Notes under the pieces: model-generated | What the model saw: the letters and a program-made list of their open reading frames with translations, nothing else | Told to the model about the DNA's origin: nothing | Database searches by the model: none | Shown here: one piece after another, positions 54,503 through 62,917 of the stretch | How positions within the stretch are numbered: position 1 is the stretch's first letter | How the letters are laid out: each line of letters starts with the position of its first letter | NCBI RefSeq assembly: GCF_013820765.1 | Contig: NZ_JABJVM010000015.1 | Coordinates: 1-64,000 of the forward strand | Source of the DNA: Paenilisteria rustica | GTDB taxonomy: Bacteria > Bacillota > Bacilli > Lactobacillales > Listeriaceae | DNA: 64,000 bases | Reading direction: 5' to 3' | Program-made: the position numbers and the translations under genes

Positions 54503-54523
54503 AGTTCTGAGGAGGAAAAATTC

Positions 54524-54724
54524 ATGCCAAAAATGAAAACTCACCGTGGCTCTGCTAAGCGTTTCAAAAGAACAGGTTCTGGTAAATTAAAACGTTCGCA
54601 CGGTTACACAAGTCATATGTTCGCAAACAAATCTCAAAAACAAAAACGTAAACTACGTAAAAGTGCGTTAGTTTCAAAAGGTGACTTCAAGCGTATTCGC
54701 CAAATGGTCGCTAAAATGAAATAA
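54524..54724 (+). CDS. rpmI: 50S ribosomal protein L35
   Basis: 66 residues, basic: [20 protein letters not shown] at the N-terminus. Between infC and rplT. Confidence 0.97.
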   Translation: MPKMKTHRGSAKRFKRTGSGKLKRSHGYTSHMFANKSQKQKRKLRKSALVSKGDFKRIRQMVAKMK

Positions 54725-54788
54725 GCAAGTTTTAATTCGGAAAAACACAGAATCTATTTTTGTGAAAACCCATTAGGAGGTAATTTAT

Positions 54789-55148
54789 ATGCCACGCGTA
54801 AAAGGCGGAACAGTAACACGCAAACGTCGGAGAAAAGTAATTAAATTAGCGAAGGGCTATTACGGCTCGAAGCATACACTATATAAAGTAGCAAACCAAG
54901 CGGTAATGAAATCTTACCAATATGCTTACCGGGATCGTCGTCAAAAGAAACGTGATTTCCGTAAATTATGGATCGCACGTATCAATGCGGCAGCTCGTTT
55001 GAATGATCTTTCTTACAGCAAATTCATGCACGGTTTGAAATTAGCCGGCATTGACATGAACCGTAAAATGCTAGCAGATCTTGCTGTACACGATGAAGCA
55101 GCTTTCACGCAAATCGCGACACAAGCAAAAGACGCTTTAGCTAAATAA
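54789..55148 (+). CDS. rplT: 50S ribosomal protein L20
   Basis: 119 residues: [41 protein letters not shown]. Expected to repress its own operon through the infC leader. Confidence 0.97.
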   Translation: MPRVKGGTVTRKRRRKVIKLAKGYYGSKHTLYKVANQAVMKSYQYAYRDRRQKKRDFRKLWIARINAAARLNDLSYSKFMHGLKLAGIDMNRKMLADLAVHDEAAFTQIATQAKDALAK

Positions 55149-55155
55149 TCAATGA

Positions 55156-55207
55156 CATAAGTGGTGGACAGAGAATTTGTTTCTCTATTCACTGCTTATT
55201 TTTATGT
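55156..55207 (+). terminator. rplT operon terminator
   Basis: ATAAGTGGTGGACAGAGAA pairs with TTTCTCTATTCACTGCTTAT (some mismatches), then T4. Confidence 0.75.
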
Positions 55208-55281
55208 CTAGAAGTGGTTTTGCCAGAAAAAATCGCGTATACTATAGAAGGAAAAGATGTAATTTCGAGGAGGAACGAAAG

Positions 55282-56361
55282 ATGGATAAACAGTTAGAGA
55301 TGTTAAAAGAGCTGACCGATGCGAAAGGTATCTCAGGAAATGAGCGTGCGGTGCGCGAAGTATTTAAGAACTACATAGAGCCGCTTGCAGACACATTTGA
55401 AACGGACGGCCTTGGCAGTGCGATTGCTACAAAAACCGGAGATGCGAACGGTCCTAAAATCATGATCGCGGGTCACTTAGATGAAGTTGGATTCATGGTG
55501 ACACAAATCGATGACAAAGGTTTCATCAAATTCCAAACGATTGGTGGCTGGGTCAGTTCTGTGATGCTAGCGCAGCGTGTAACGATTGTGACGCGTTCTG
55601 GCGAAGAGGTTACGGGCGTTATCGGTTCGAAGCCACCACATTTGATGAGTGCAGCGGAGCGCCAAAAAGCTTTTGATATTAAAGATATGTTTATCGATGT
55701 TGGTGCGGCGGATAAAGAGGAGGTCGTAAGTTGGGGAATTAAGCCCGGCGATATGATCGTTCCTGCGTTCGAATTCACCGTGATGAAAAATGAGAAATAT
55801 CTCCTTGCGAAAGCGTGGGATAACCGGATTGGACTTGCGATTGCGATTGAAGTATTGCGAAATTTACAAGGTGAAAAGCATCCGAATATTGTCTATGGCG
55901 TGGGAACTGTGCAAGAAGAGGTCGGTTTACGTGGTGCTAAAACGTCGGCACATCAAGTGATGCCAGATATCGCATTTGCTGTTGATGTTGGTATTGCAGG
56001 AGATACGCCAGGCGTGACGGTGAAAGAAGCAGTCAGCAAAATGGGAGAAGGTCCGCAAATTATTATTTATGATGCATCGATGATTAGCCATACACCGTTG
56101 CGGAATTTTGTGACAGATGTGGCGGATGAATTGGAGATTCCATATCAATTCGAGGCGATTGCTGCAGGTGGGACGGATTCTGGTTCGATTCATTTGACTG
56201 GTAATGGGATTCCATCGCTGTCGATTACGATTGCGACGCGGTATATTCACTCACATACGTCCATGCTACATCGCGATGACTTCACAAATGCGGTAAAATT
56301 GATTACGGAAGTTGTGAAGCGTTTAGATACGGATAAAGTAAAAGAGATTCGTTTAGGTTAA
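55282..56361 (+). CDS. M42-family aminopeptidase (YsdC-like)
   Basis: 359 residues from ATG 55282 with a GAGGAGGAA site; the frame is open from 55177. Metal-ligand motifs of dinuclear M42 peptidases: [11 protein letters not shown] near residue 64, WDNRIG near 178, [13 protein letters not shown] near 211, FAVDVG near 232, and a C-terminal [11 protein letters not shown]. Cytoplasmic glutamyl/deblocking aminopeptidase, often a dodecamer. In Bacillus subtilis the orthologue also lies downstream of rplT. Confidence 0.92.
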   Translation: MDKQLEMLKELTDAKGISGNERAVREVFKNYIEPLADTFETDGLGSAIATKTGDANGPKIMIAGHLDEVGFMVTQIDDKGFIKFQTIGGWVSSVMLAQRVTIVTRSGEEVTGVIGSKPPHLMSAAERQKAFDIKDMFIDVGAADKEEVVSWGIKPGDMIVPAFEFTVMKNEKYLLAKAWDNRIGLAIAIEVLRNLQGEKHPNIVYGVGTVQEEVGLRGAKTSAHQVMPDIAFAVDVGIAGDTPGVTVKEAVSKMGEGPQIIIYDASMISHTPLRNFVTDVADELEIPYQFEAIAAGGTDSGSIHLTGNGIPSLSITIATRYIHSHTSMLHRDDFTNAVKLITEVVKRLDTDKVKEIRLG

Positions 56362-56404
56362 GAAAAAGAGCACCACTTCAGACGAGCTGGGAGGGTTTAC
56401 AACA

Positions 56405-57388
56405 GTGAAATCCGTATTTATTCTAGGCGGAACAGGCTTGATTGGTTACGCCGCAACAAAAGCGTTTCTAGACACGGAGGACTATCTGGTCACCACATTC
56501 TCCTTGCCGCCAGTGCCAGCAGACGGTGTGCTAGATGCGCGCGCAAAACATCATTTTGGCAATATAAATGATATGTCTGATGCTGAGATTGTGAAATTTT
56601 TAAAAGGGCAGGATATTTTTATTTTTGCAGGTGGGGTAAACTCGCATTACATTCCGAAAAAGCCAGCGAAAGCGTTTTTCTTTCAGGCGAATGTAGAGCC
56701 TGTGGAACATCTGGCACAGCTCGCGAGACAGGCGGGGGTATCGCGATTTATTCTCTGCACATCGTTCTATAATTATTTTCACGCGTTGTGGCCTGAAATG
56801 CAGTTGACGGAGCTTCATCCGTATATTTATGCAAGTGTGGAGCAAGAGATGCGTCTATTGGCTGAGAATGGGAATGGCTTGGAAACAGTTGCTCTGCGCC
56901 TACCTTATGTTGTGGGATTGGTTCCGGATCGTGTTTCTGCTTGGAAAATGTACGCCAAACGCTTGCAAAAAAGGGAGTTTCCGCTATACATCGATCATCA
57001 TAACAAAGCGACGGGTGGTTCATGTTATATGACCGCAAAACAGGTTGGTCAGGCGCTTGTTGGCGCGGCGAACGAGGATGTCGCGCCGAAAAGTTACACA
57101 CTTGGCTGGCGAAATATCTCAAACGAGTCTTTCTTAATGCAAGCGAAACGTGCTTTACAGTCGGATATCAAAATTAAGACGCTAACATTTCGCGAGATTC
57201 AAGCGGTAGCAAGAAAAGAGGCGCATGAGATTGAACTAACGGGTCGCGAGGCAGGGCTTGAACCAGTGGCTTATACAGAATTATTAACCCGAGCCCTTTA
57301 CGTGGACCCAATCGAGGCGTTAGACGTGCTAGACTACCATACAGACAATGTAGAAAAAGCGATTCAAGAAGTTTTCACAAGTTTATAA
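56405..57388 (+). CDS. NAD-dependent epimerase/dehydratase-like protein
   Basis: 327 residues, GTG start with GGGAGGG upstream. Rossmann motif VFILGGTGLIGYAA at the start, then FIFAGGVNSHYIPKKP and FILCTSFYNYFHALWP in the place of the active-site Ser-Tyr region. No clear YxxxK is seen, so it may belong to an atypical extended short-chain dehydrogenase branch. Substrate unknown. Confidence 0.75.
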   Translation: MKSVFILGGTGLIGYAATKAFLDTEDYLVTTFSLPPVPADGVLDARAKHHFGNINDMSDAEIVKFLKGQDIFIFAGGVNSHYIPKKPAKAFFFQANVEPVEHLAQLARQAGVSRFILCTSFYNYFHALWPEMQLTELHPYIYASVEQEMRLLAENGNGLETVALRLPYVVGLVPDRVSAWKMYAKRLQKREFPLYIDHHNKATGGSCYMTAKQVGQALVGAANEDVAPKSYTLGWRNISNESFLMQAKRALQSDIKIKTLTFREIQAVARKEAHEIELTGREAGLEPVAYTELLTRALYVDPIEALDVLDYHTDNVEKAIQEVFTSL

Positions 57389-57391
57389 CGC

Positions 57392-57429
57392 AAAAAACGA
57401 TGATGCCTGGACTCTACATCATCGTTTTT
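57392..57429. terminator. Bidirectional terminator
   Basis: AAAACGATGATG pairs with CATCATCGTTTT between convergent genes. Confidence 0.88.
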
Positions 57430-57433
57430 GTGT

Positions 57434-58780
57434 TTATAAAATTCCTAGTTGCTGTAAGAATACAAGGAAAATCGCGATTGGGCATACATATTTTAAAATT
57501 AATAACCAAGCCGCGAAAAGTTTGAAGCGAAACGCACCGCCTGATGTAATTTCATCCAGTAAAACTTGGCGTGGCATTCGAAACCCAACAAAGATAGCGA
57601 TTAAGAAAGCGCCGATTGGAAGTAAGATATTCGATGCAAGATAGTCCGCGATATCGAATAAATTTTTCCCGAAAAGGGTGACATCGGCTAGAACGCCAGT
57701 ACTTAGTGATGTTGGAATGGCGAGTAATGTAACAATCGCAACAACGATGAGAAGTACGCGTTTTCTGGCTTCAGGTCGTTTTTCGAGGAATGCTGTGACC
57801 GGCACTTCGAACAAGTTGAAGCTAGATGTGAGTGCCGCGAATAGGAATAAAACTAAGAATAATAGTAGGAACACAATGCCGAACGGTACTTGGTTAAAAA
57901 TTGCCGGTAAGACGATAAATAAGAGTCCTGGCCCTGCTTGTGGCTCAATTCCAAATGAGAATGCAGCTGGGAAAATGGCAAGCCCAGCGAATAAAGATAC
58001 AAGTAAATTCATCAAAGCGATGGTCAGCGCGCTACTCGGCAAGAATACGTCGCGTTTTAAGTAAGAAGCATACGTGATCATCCCGCCAACGCCGACTGCC
58101 AGCGAGAAGAAACTTTGTCCAAGCGCTTGTAGAATCCCATCGGACGACAAATCATCGAATTTTGGCTCTAAAAAGTAAGCGACGCCGTCCAACGCATTCG
58201 GCAAAGTCAGAGCGTACACAATTAATATGAGTAAAAATAGGAATAAGGCGGGCATCATCCAACGATTTGCGCGCTCAATCCCAGCTGTAATTCCTTTTAG
58301 CAATACGAAAAGATTAATCGCAATAAATAGAACCGTCGCTAAAATAACCTGCAGCGGATCATTAGAAGTTGTTACAAAAGCTTCTGTCAATGCATCCACA
58401 GACAGCCCTTGAAGTGCTCCGGTCGCGGCTTTCCATATGTAAAGTATTGCCCAACCACCAACCACGCAGTAAAAAGCAAGAATGAAGAAGCACGTGAGAA
58501 CACCGATGCGTCCCGTCCAATCCCATTTCGTGTTTGGCGCCAATTTTCGATAGGCTGCAATGGTTCCACTCTGCGTATTTCGACCAATAACGAACTCGCC
58601 AAGTAAAACGGGCAAGCCGATAAATATCGTAAAGATTGCGAAAATAAGAAAGAAAGCACCACCGCCAGCATTTGCTGTTACATAAGGCATTTTCCAGAGC
58701 GCGCCTAATCCGATTGCAGAGCCCGCAGATGCTAAAATAAATCCTAATTTTGAAGTCCATTGTTCCCGATTTGTTTGCAT
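57434..58780 (-). CDS. Neurotransmitter:sodium symporter (NSS) family transporter
   Basis: 448 residues from ATG 58780 (MQTNREQWTSKLGFILAS); the frame continues upstream to 58852 without support. About 11-12 membrane helices. The substrate/Na site in TM1 is GSAIGLGALWKMPYV, unwound TM6 SFFSLAVGVGGMITYASY. Probably imports an amino acid with sodium; bacterial members lack the long loops of animal ones. AGGGGAG lies about 12 bases upstream. Confidence 0.9.
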   Translation of the reverse strand: MQTNREQWTSKLGFILASAGSAIGLGALWKMPYVTANAGGGAFFLIFAIFTIFIGLPVLLGEFVIGRNTQSGTIAAYRKLAPNTKWDWTGRIGVLTCFFILAFYCVVGGWAILYIWKAATGALQGLSVDALTEAFVTTSNDPLQVILATVLFIAINLFVLLKGITAGIERANRWMMPALFLFLLILIVYALTLPNALDGVAYFLEPKFDDLSSDGILQALGQSFFSLAVGVGGMITYASYLKRDVFLPSSALTIALMNLLVSLFAGLAIFPAAFSFGIEPQAGPGLLFIVLPAIFNQVPFGIVFLLLFLVLFLFAALTSSFNLFEVPVTAFLEKRPEARKRVLLIVVAIVTLLAIPTSLSTGVLADVTLFGKNLFDIADYLASNILLPIGAFLIAIFVGFRMPRQVLLDEITSGGAFRFKLFAAWLLILKYVCPIAIFLVFLQQLGIL

Positions 58781-58923
58781 AATAGTTTTAATCTCCCCTT
58801 TAGTGCGTTTCATCTTTAACGTATTATACCAGTTTTGCGTAGTAGATAACAACCTGAAAATAAGCTTTTCACGAAACAGGAGGCAATATGCTATAATAGA
58901 CAGGAATGGGAGCGTGATGAATC

Positions 58924-59682
58924 GTGGAAATGATCAAATCAACGAAAAACGACCGCGTCAAAAATTGGCGTAAATTGCAAACGAAAAAAGGGAGACAGCA
59001 AGAGTTTTCCTACCTGGTAGAAGGGTTTCATCTTGTGGAAGAGGCGCTGCGCCAAGATGGCTTAGTAACGGAGCTAATTGTGGCGCCAAATGTGAAAATA
59101 CCGGAAGAATGGAATATCACGAATATCCCTGTGTTTTATGTGAATAAAGAAGTGGCGACAAGTATCAGCGAAACAATCACCGACCAAGGCATCTTCGCCG
59201 TCGTGAAAATGGAAGATCCGGAAATTATGATGTTATTCGGCAAAAAGTTCTTGTTATTGGATGGTGTACAGGATCCAGGAAACGTCGGGACTTTGATTCG
59301 TACAGCCGATGCGGCCGGATATGATGCCGTTGTTCTCGGTCGAGGGAGCGCGGATTTATACAATCCAAAAGTGATTCGCTCGACACAAGGAAGCCATTTC
59401 CATATTCCGGTTTTGCAAGCGAGTTTGTTAGACTGGATTGAGCGTTTAGAAGAGGATGGCGTGCCAATTTTTGGAGCTGTTTTAGACGATACCGCGACAA
59501 AATTACAGGACGTGGAGCCGCGCGAAACGTTGGCCTTGATGGTTGGTAATGAAGGAAACGGTATCCAGACAGAACTCCAAACACGACTAACGCACAAGGT
59601 GTACATACCGATATACGGTGCAAGCGAGTCGCTGAATGTTGCGGTAGCTGCGGGGATTTTGATGTATGGGTTGAGGAAATAG
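58924..59682 (+). CDS. TrmH/SpoU-family RNA 2'-O-methyltransferase
   Basis: 252 residues. N-terminal substrate-binding domain (STKNDRVKNWRKLQTKKGRQ; LVEGFHLVEEAL), then the SPOUT knot: LLDGVQDPGNVGTLIRTADA near residue 114, LMVGNEGNGI near 200, and SLNVAVAAGILMYGL at the C-terminus. GTG 58924, or ATG 58930. It precedes pheST in Bacillus as well (ysgA). Confidence 0.9.
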   Translation: MEMIKSTKNDRVKNWRKLQTKKGRQQEFSYLVEGFHLVEEALRQDGLVTELIVAPNVKIPEEWNITNIPVFYVNKEVATSISETITDQGIFAVVKMEDPEIMMLFGKKFLLLDGVQDPGNVGTLIRTADAAGYDAVVLGRGSADLYNPKVIRSTQGSHFHIPVLQASLLDWIERLEEDGVPIFGAVLDDTATKLQDVEPRETLALMVGNEGNGIQTELQTRLTHKVYIPIYGASESLNVAVAAGILMYGLRK

Positions 59683-59763
59683 GTCATTATCTGGATTGCG
59701 AGTTCTGTTTAAAGCGTGTTAAAATGAAACTAATAAGAATAATGCAGAAAGGAGTGATTTGAT

Positions 59764-60033
59764 ATGAGCAGATTTGTTTCCCTATATCGGAAATTGGTTA
59801 TTCAGTATAAGCAGGTGAAATATCTACAAAGAAGTGAATCTCAAAATACGGAGAGATATCGCGAGCAAGTGCAGGTTTTACGCAAACTCTTACTACATCC
59901 GAGTAAATTATTGACTGTAAATAAGCAGGATCGGGATGCAGATTGGCTGAACAAATATATCAATCACTTAAATATGCTTGTTCAGAACGATGCGCTTTAT
60001 AAAGTTGCAAAAGAAGAGCTGACAGCATTATGA
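59764..60033 (+). CDS. Small helical protein, partner of the following nucleotidyltransferase-like gene
   Basis: 89 residues, charged and predicted all-helical (RFVSLYRKLVIQYKQVKYLQ; NTERYREQVQVLRKLLL). I do not recognise the family. AAAGGAG site. Its TGA overlaps an ATGA that opens the frame of the next gene, so the two form an operon pair. Confidence 0.6.
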   Translation: MSRFVSLYRKLVIQYKQVKYLQRSESQNTERYREQVQVLRKLLLHPSKLLTVNKQDRDADWLNKYINHLNMLVQNDALYKVAKEELTAL

Positions 60034-60062
60034 TAAATAACACCAATAGATATTTATAGACT

Positions 60063-60569
60063 TTGCTGGAAGAAGCGAATAAAGAAATGGTTACAAATAA
60101 CGTCCGTGCGGGCGTTATTTTAATAGGCGGTTTATTAGGGAAATACCTTTTGCAAGATGAATTTCGAGAAACTTTTGATATCGATATTATGATACGGAAA
60201 GTGGAAGATGCTACCGGCTTTAGAAAGGTGCTAGACCAATTTTCAATTGATGAGGTTACTGTTGTGGAAATTCCGCCCAAAGAAGAAATAGAATTTGCGG
60301 ATGTCTTACGTTTTTCTAATCTCACAGTTTATATCCCTACGATTGAATATTTTGCTTTGACTAAACTATTTAGTACTCGTGTCAAAGATGAGGAAGACTT
60401 GCAGAAGACTGGAATTTTAAAGCAGTGCAATATAATCGAATTACTGGAAATGATAGATGACTATAAAGCGTTTGTATTGAACCCTAAAAATCGGGATTAC
60501 AATTTTTATAATATTGATTCTTACCTAAAATTGAATCATATAGATAGAGTGTCTATTATTGAGAAATAA
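60063..60569 (+). CDS. Nucleotidyltransferase-fold protein (DUF6036/AbiEii-like), N-terminus interrupted by TAG
   Basis: 168 residues if started at TTG 60063. ILIGGLLGKYLL and, after a short spacer, FRETFDIDIMIRKVE match the GG...R-T-DIDI core of small MNT-type nucleotidyltransferases. C-terminal part: PTIEYFALTKLFSTRVKDEED. The likely original start is ATG 60030, overlapping the previous stop (ATGA) in the same frame, but codon 10 is TAG (60057-60059). The gene is thus either freshly inactivated or re-initiates at TTG/ATG without an obvious ribosome-binding site. Confidence 0.65.
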   Translation: MLEEANKEMVTNNVRAGVILIGGLLGKYLLQDEFRETFDIDIMIRKVEDATGFRKVLDQFSIDEVTVVEIPPKEEIEFADVLRFSNLTVYIPTIEYFALTKLFSTRVKDEEDLQKTGILKQCNIIELLEMIDDYKAFVLNPKNRDYNFYNIDSYLKLNHIDRVSIIEK

Positions 60570-60570
60570 G

Positions 60571-60611
60571 AAAAACAGTACGAACCTAAAAATCAGGTTC
60601 GTACTGTTTTG
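60571..60611. terminator. Bidirectional terminator
   Basis: AAAACAGTACGAACCT pairs with AGGTTCGTACTGTTTT. Confidence 0.9.
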
Positions 60612-60612
60612 T

Positions 60613-60957
60613 CTAGTCTCGCATCTTCACTTCTTTGATAAGCACAGGTTTCAAAGCTGACCTAACACCGCCCATAATACCTTTTGCGGCACTCCAATCG
60701 ATATTGAATAGGGTGCCAGAGCCTCCTGTTGTAATCATGGTGACTTCGGTGACGTGGTTAAAATCATGCACGACGATGAATAAAGCGGTATGATTACCAG
60801 GGCGCAGAGATGTCTGGTCATAGGTTAGCATCCCTTGATGGAACTCGCCGAATTGGCGTAGTTCTTCAAAGCTAAGCTCATTTGTTGATTGGGATAATTT
60901 AATTAAATCCATGGTTTCGGCTACGCTACTTTTTACAACATATCTGGATTGAGTCAT
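60613..60957 (-). CDS. Small conserved protein (DUF6054-like)
   Basis: 114 residues, soluble. SFEELRQFGEFHQGMLTYDQ, VHDFNHVTEVTMITTGGSG and a C-terminal SALKPVLIKEVKMRD. Resembles small uncharacterised proteins of Listeria and other Firmicutes; assignment is tentative. GGAGGGA site upstream. Divergent from the YodB-like regulator. Confidence 0.6.
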   Translation of the reverse strand: MTQSRYVVKSSVAETMDLIKLSQSTNELSFEELRQFGEFHQGMLTYDQTSLRPGNHTALFIVVHDFNHVTEVTMITTGGSGTLFNIDWSAAKGIMGGVRSALKPVLIKEVKMRD

Positions 60958-61132
60958 GATTTACGATCCCTCCAATAACGTTTTACTGCGTCAGCTTATC
61001 TGATACTTCTATTTTACGCTTAAATGAGGGATTTTTCAATGCATCTATTCGCTTATTAATTGTAAGCTGGTGAGTTTAAATGAGTTACTTTCTAGCTCGG
61101 AATATGATATAATACATTTAGAGGTGAGAACA

Positions 61133-61468
61133 ATGAAAGAAGAAACGCATACAATGTGTCCGAAGTTCGAGAATGCCTTTTCGCTACTTGGTAAGCGTTG
61201 GACTGGTCTGATTATTAATGTTTTGCTTGATGGACCGAAACGCTTTAAGGAAATTGCAGGCGAGATTACGCAAATGAGTGATCGTGTCCTTGCAGAGCGC
61301 TTAAAAGAGTTAGAAGAATCCGGAATCGTCGTGCGTCATGTGTACCCTGAGACACCTGTTCGCATTGAATATGTACTGACTGAAAAAGGTAAAGGCTTGG
61401 AGAAAGTGATGGAGCAAGTGCAGAACTGGGCGGAAACTTGGGTGGAACTAGATCCAGTAGAAAAGTAG
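61133..61468 (+). CDS. HxlR-family redox regulator, YodB-like
   Basis: 111 residues from ATG 61133 (GAGGTGAG upstream); the frame is open from 61070. Winged helix: CPKFENAFSLLGKRWTGLII, GPKRFKEIAGEI, DRVLAERLKELEESGIV, EYVLTEKGKGL. Cys9 corresponds to the redox-sensing Cys6 of Bacillus YodB; the C-terminal cysteines of YodB are absent, so a different redox mode is likely. Targets unknown; the divergent gene is a candidate. Confidence 0.82.
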   Translation: MKEETHTMCPKFENAFSLLGKRWTGLIINVLLDGPKRFKEIAGEITQMSDRVLAERLKELEESGIVVRHVYPETPVRIEYVLTEKGKGLEKVMEQVQNWAETWVELDPVEK

Positions 61469-61470
61469 TG

Positions 61471-61527
61471 AGATTTGTGGCACATTGGCATTTCAAACAA
61501 TGTTTATGTGCCACATTTCTTTTTTTA
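61471..61527 (+). terminator. Terminator after the YodB-like gene
   Basis: TTGTGGCACAT pairs with ATGTGCCACA, loop of about 25 bases, then T7. Confidence 0.8.
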
Positions 61528-61529
61528 CC

Positions 61530-61558
61530 TTGAAAAACTTAGCAAAACATACTATAAT
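61530..61558 (+). promoter_or_regulatory. pheST promoter
   Basis: TTGAAA (61530-61535), 17-base spacer, perfect TATAAT (61553-61558). Confidence 0.8.
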
Positions 61559-61565
61559 GGAACGT

Positions 61566-61835
61566 ATCAACTAAATATGCTTAAAGACGTTGAAGGAGAC
61601 AAGTAGCTTTACGGATTCATTTTTAGGGAGAGGTTATCTCAGACTGCAAATAACCTCACATGATACGTAATTGCGAAAAGTTCAGCTCTGGAGTCGCTGT
61701 CGGGACTTATTTGATAAAGAAAGACAGATCGGTGTGAAGCCGTTATTGGAATGAAGTGGATGGCTTTTTGGGCTGTCTATTAGGGTGGTACCGCGTGATT
61801 ATAACCTCGTCCCTTTGTGGATAAGGTTTTTTATT
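61566..61835 (+). ncRNA. T-box riboswitch of pheST
   Basis: A leader of about 270 bases. The conserved T-box AGGGTGGTACCGCG lies at 61782-61795. A terminator at about 61803-61833 (AACCT..TCC/GGA..AGGTT, T6) competes with it. Stem I (from about 61580) includes AGAGGTTAT/ATAACCTC arms. A TTC triplet followed by A at 61681-61683 is in a plausible specifier position for tRNA-Phe, fitting the downstream genes. Uncharged tRNA-Phe should permit read-through. Confidence 0.92.
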
Positions 61836-61862
61836 TTGGCTAAAAATAAGGAGTGAAGTAGC

Positions 61863-62903
61863 GTGTTAGATCAGTTGGAGCAATTGAAACAAGAGGCTGT
61901 GAAGGAAATTGCGGCTGTCGAAAGTTTAGAGACGTTGAACGATTTACGGGTGAAGTATTTAGGTAAAAAGGGACCAATGACGGAAATTATGAAGCAAATG
62001 GGGAAATTATCTGCCGAAGAGCGTCCGAAAGTGGGAGCAATCGCAAATGAAGTTCGTGAGCAATTGACGAGCGCGATTCAAGAGAAGCAAGAGGAATTAG
62101 GCGCGGCGGAAATCAAGAAGCAACTCGCGAATGAAACCATTGATGTCACGCTTCCTGGAACGACTGCGAAAGAAGGCACGGCGCATTTATTGACGCAAGT
62201 TATCGAAGAGATTGAAGACTTGTTTATCGGAATGGGCTACACGATTGCTGAGGGTCCAGAAGTTGAGAAGGATTACTATAATTTCGAGGCGTTGAATTTG
62301 CCGAAAGATCACCCAGCGCGCGATATGCAAGATAGTTTTTACATTACGGAAAATACGTTATTGCGCACACAAACGTCTCCCGTTCAGGCACGCGTGATGG
62401 AGCAACACGATTTTGTGAATGGACCGATTAAAATTATTTGCCCTGGTAAAGTGTACCGCCGTGATAACGATGACGCAACGCATTCCCATCAGTTTACGCA
62501 AATTGAGGGCTTGGTTGTAGATGAGAATATTACGTTGGCTGACTTAAAAGGAACGCTGACTGTGCTTGCGAAGAAAATGTTTGGAGAAGAGCGCGATGTT
62601 AGATTGCGTCCGAGTTTCTTCCCGTTCACAGAGCCTTCTGTTGAGATGGATATTTCGTGTTTCAAATGTGGCGGTGAAGGTTGTCGCGTATGTAAAGGCA
62701 CTGGTTGGATTGAAATTCTTGGTTCTGGTATGGTGCATCCGAATGTCCTTGAAATGTCAGGAATCGATTCAAAAAAATATAGCGGTTTTGCCTTTGGAAT
62801 GGGTCCAGAGCGTGTCGCGATGTTGAAATATGCGGTGGATGATATTCGTCACCTGTACACAAACGATTTGCGGTTTACAAAACAATTTTCGGTGAAAGAA
62901 TAA
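61863..62903 (+). CDS. pheS: Phenylalanyl-tRNA synthetase alpha subunit
   Basis: 346 residues, GTG start with AAGGAG. N-terminal coiled coil (to about residue 90), then the class II catalytic core: [12 protein letters not shown] near 140, [12 protein letters not shown] (motif 1/2 region), [20 protein letters not shown], a Cys-rich [14 protein letters not shown], and the motif 3 [15 protein letters not shown]. Controlled by the T-box. Confidence 0.96.
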   Translation: MLDQLEQLKQEAVKEIAAVESLETLNDLRVKYLGKKGPMTEIMKQMGKLSAEERPKVGAIANEVREQLTSAIQEKQEELGAAEIKKQLANETIDVTLPGTTAKEGTAHLLTQVIEEIEDLFIGMGYTIAEGPEVEKDYYNFEALNLPKDHPARDMQDSFYITENTLLRTQTSPVQARVMEQHDFVNGPIKIICPGKVYRRDNDDATHSHQFTQIEGLVVDENITLADLKGTLTVLAKKMFGEERDVRLRPSFFPFTEPSVEMDISCFKCGGEGCRVCKGTGWIEILGSGMVHPNVLEMSGIDSKKYSGFAFGMGPERVAMLKYAVDDIRHLYTNDLRFTKQFSVKE

Positions 62904-62917
62904 GGGGGCGAAGAGGC

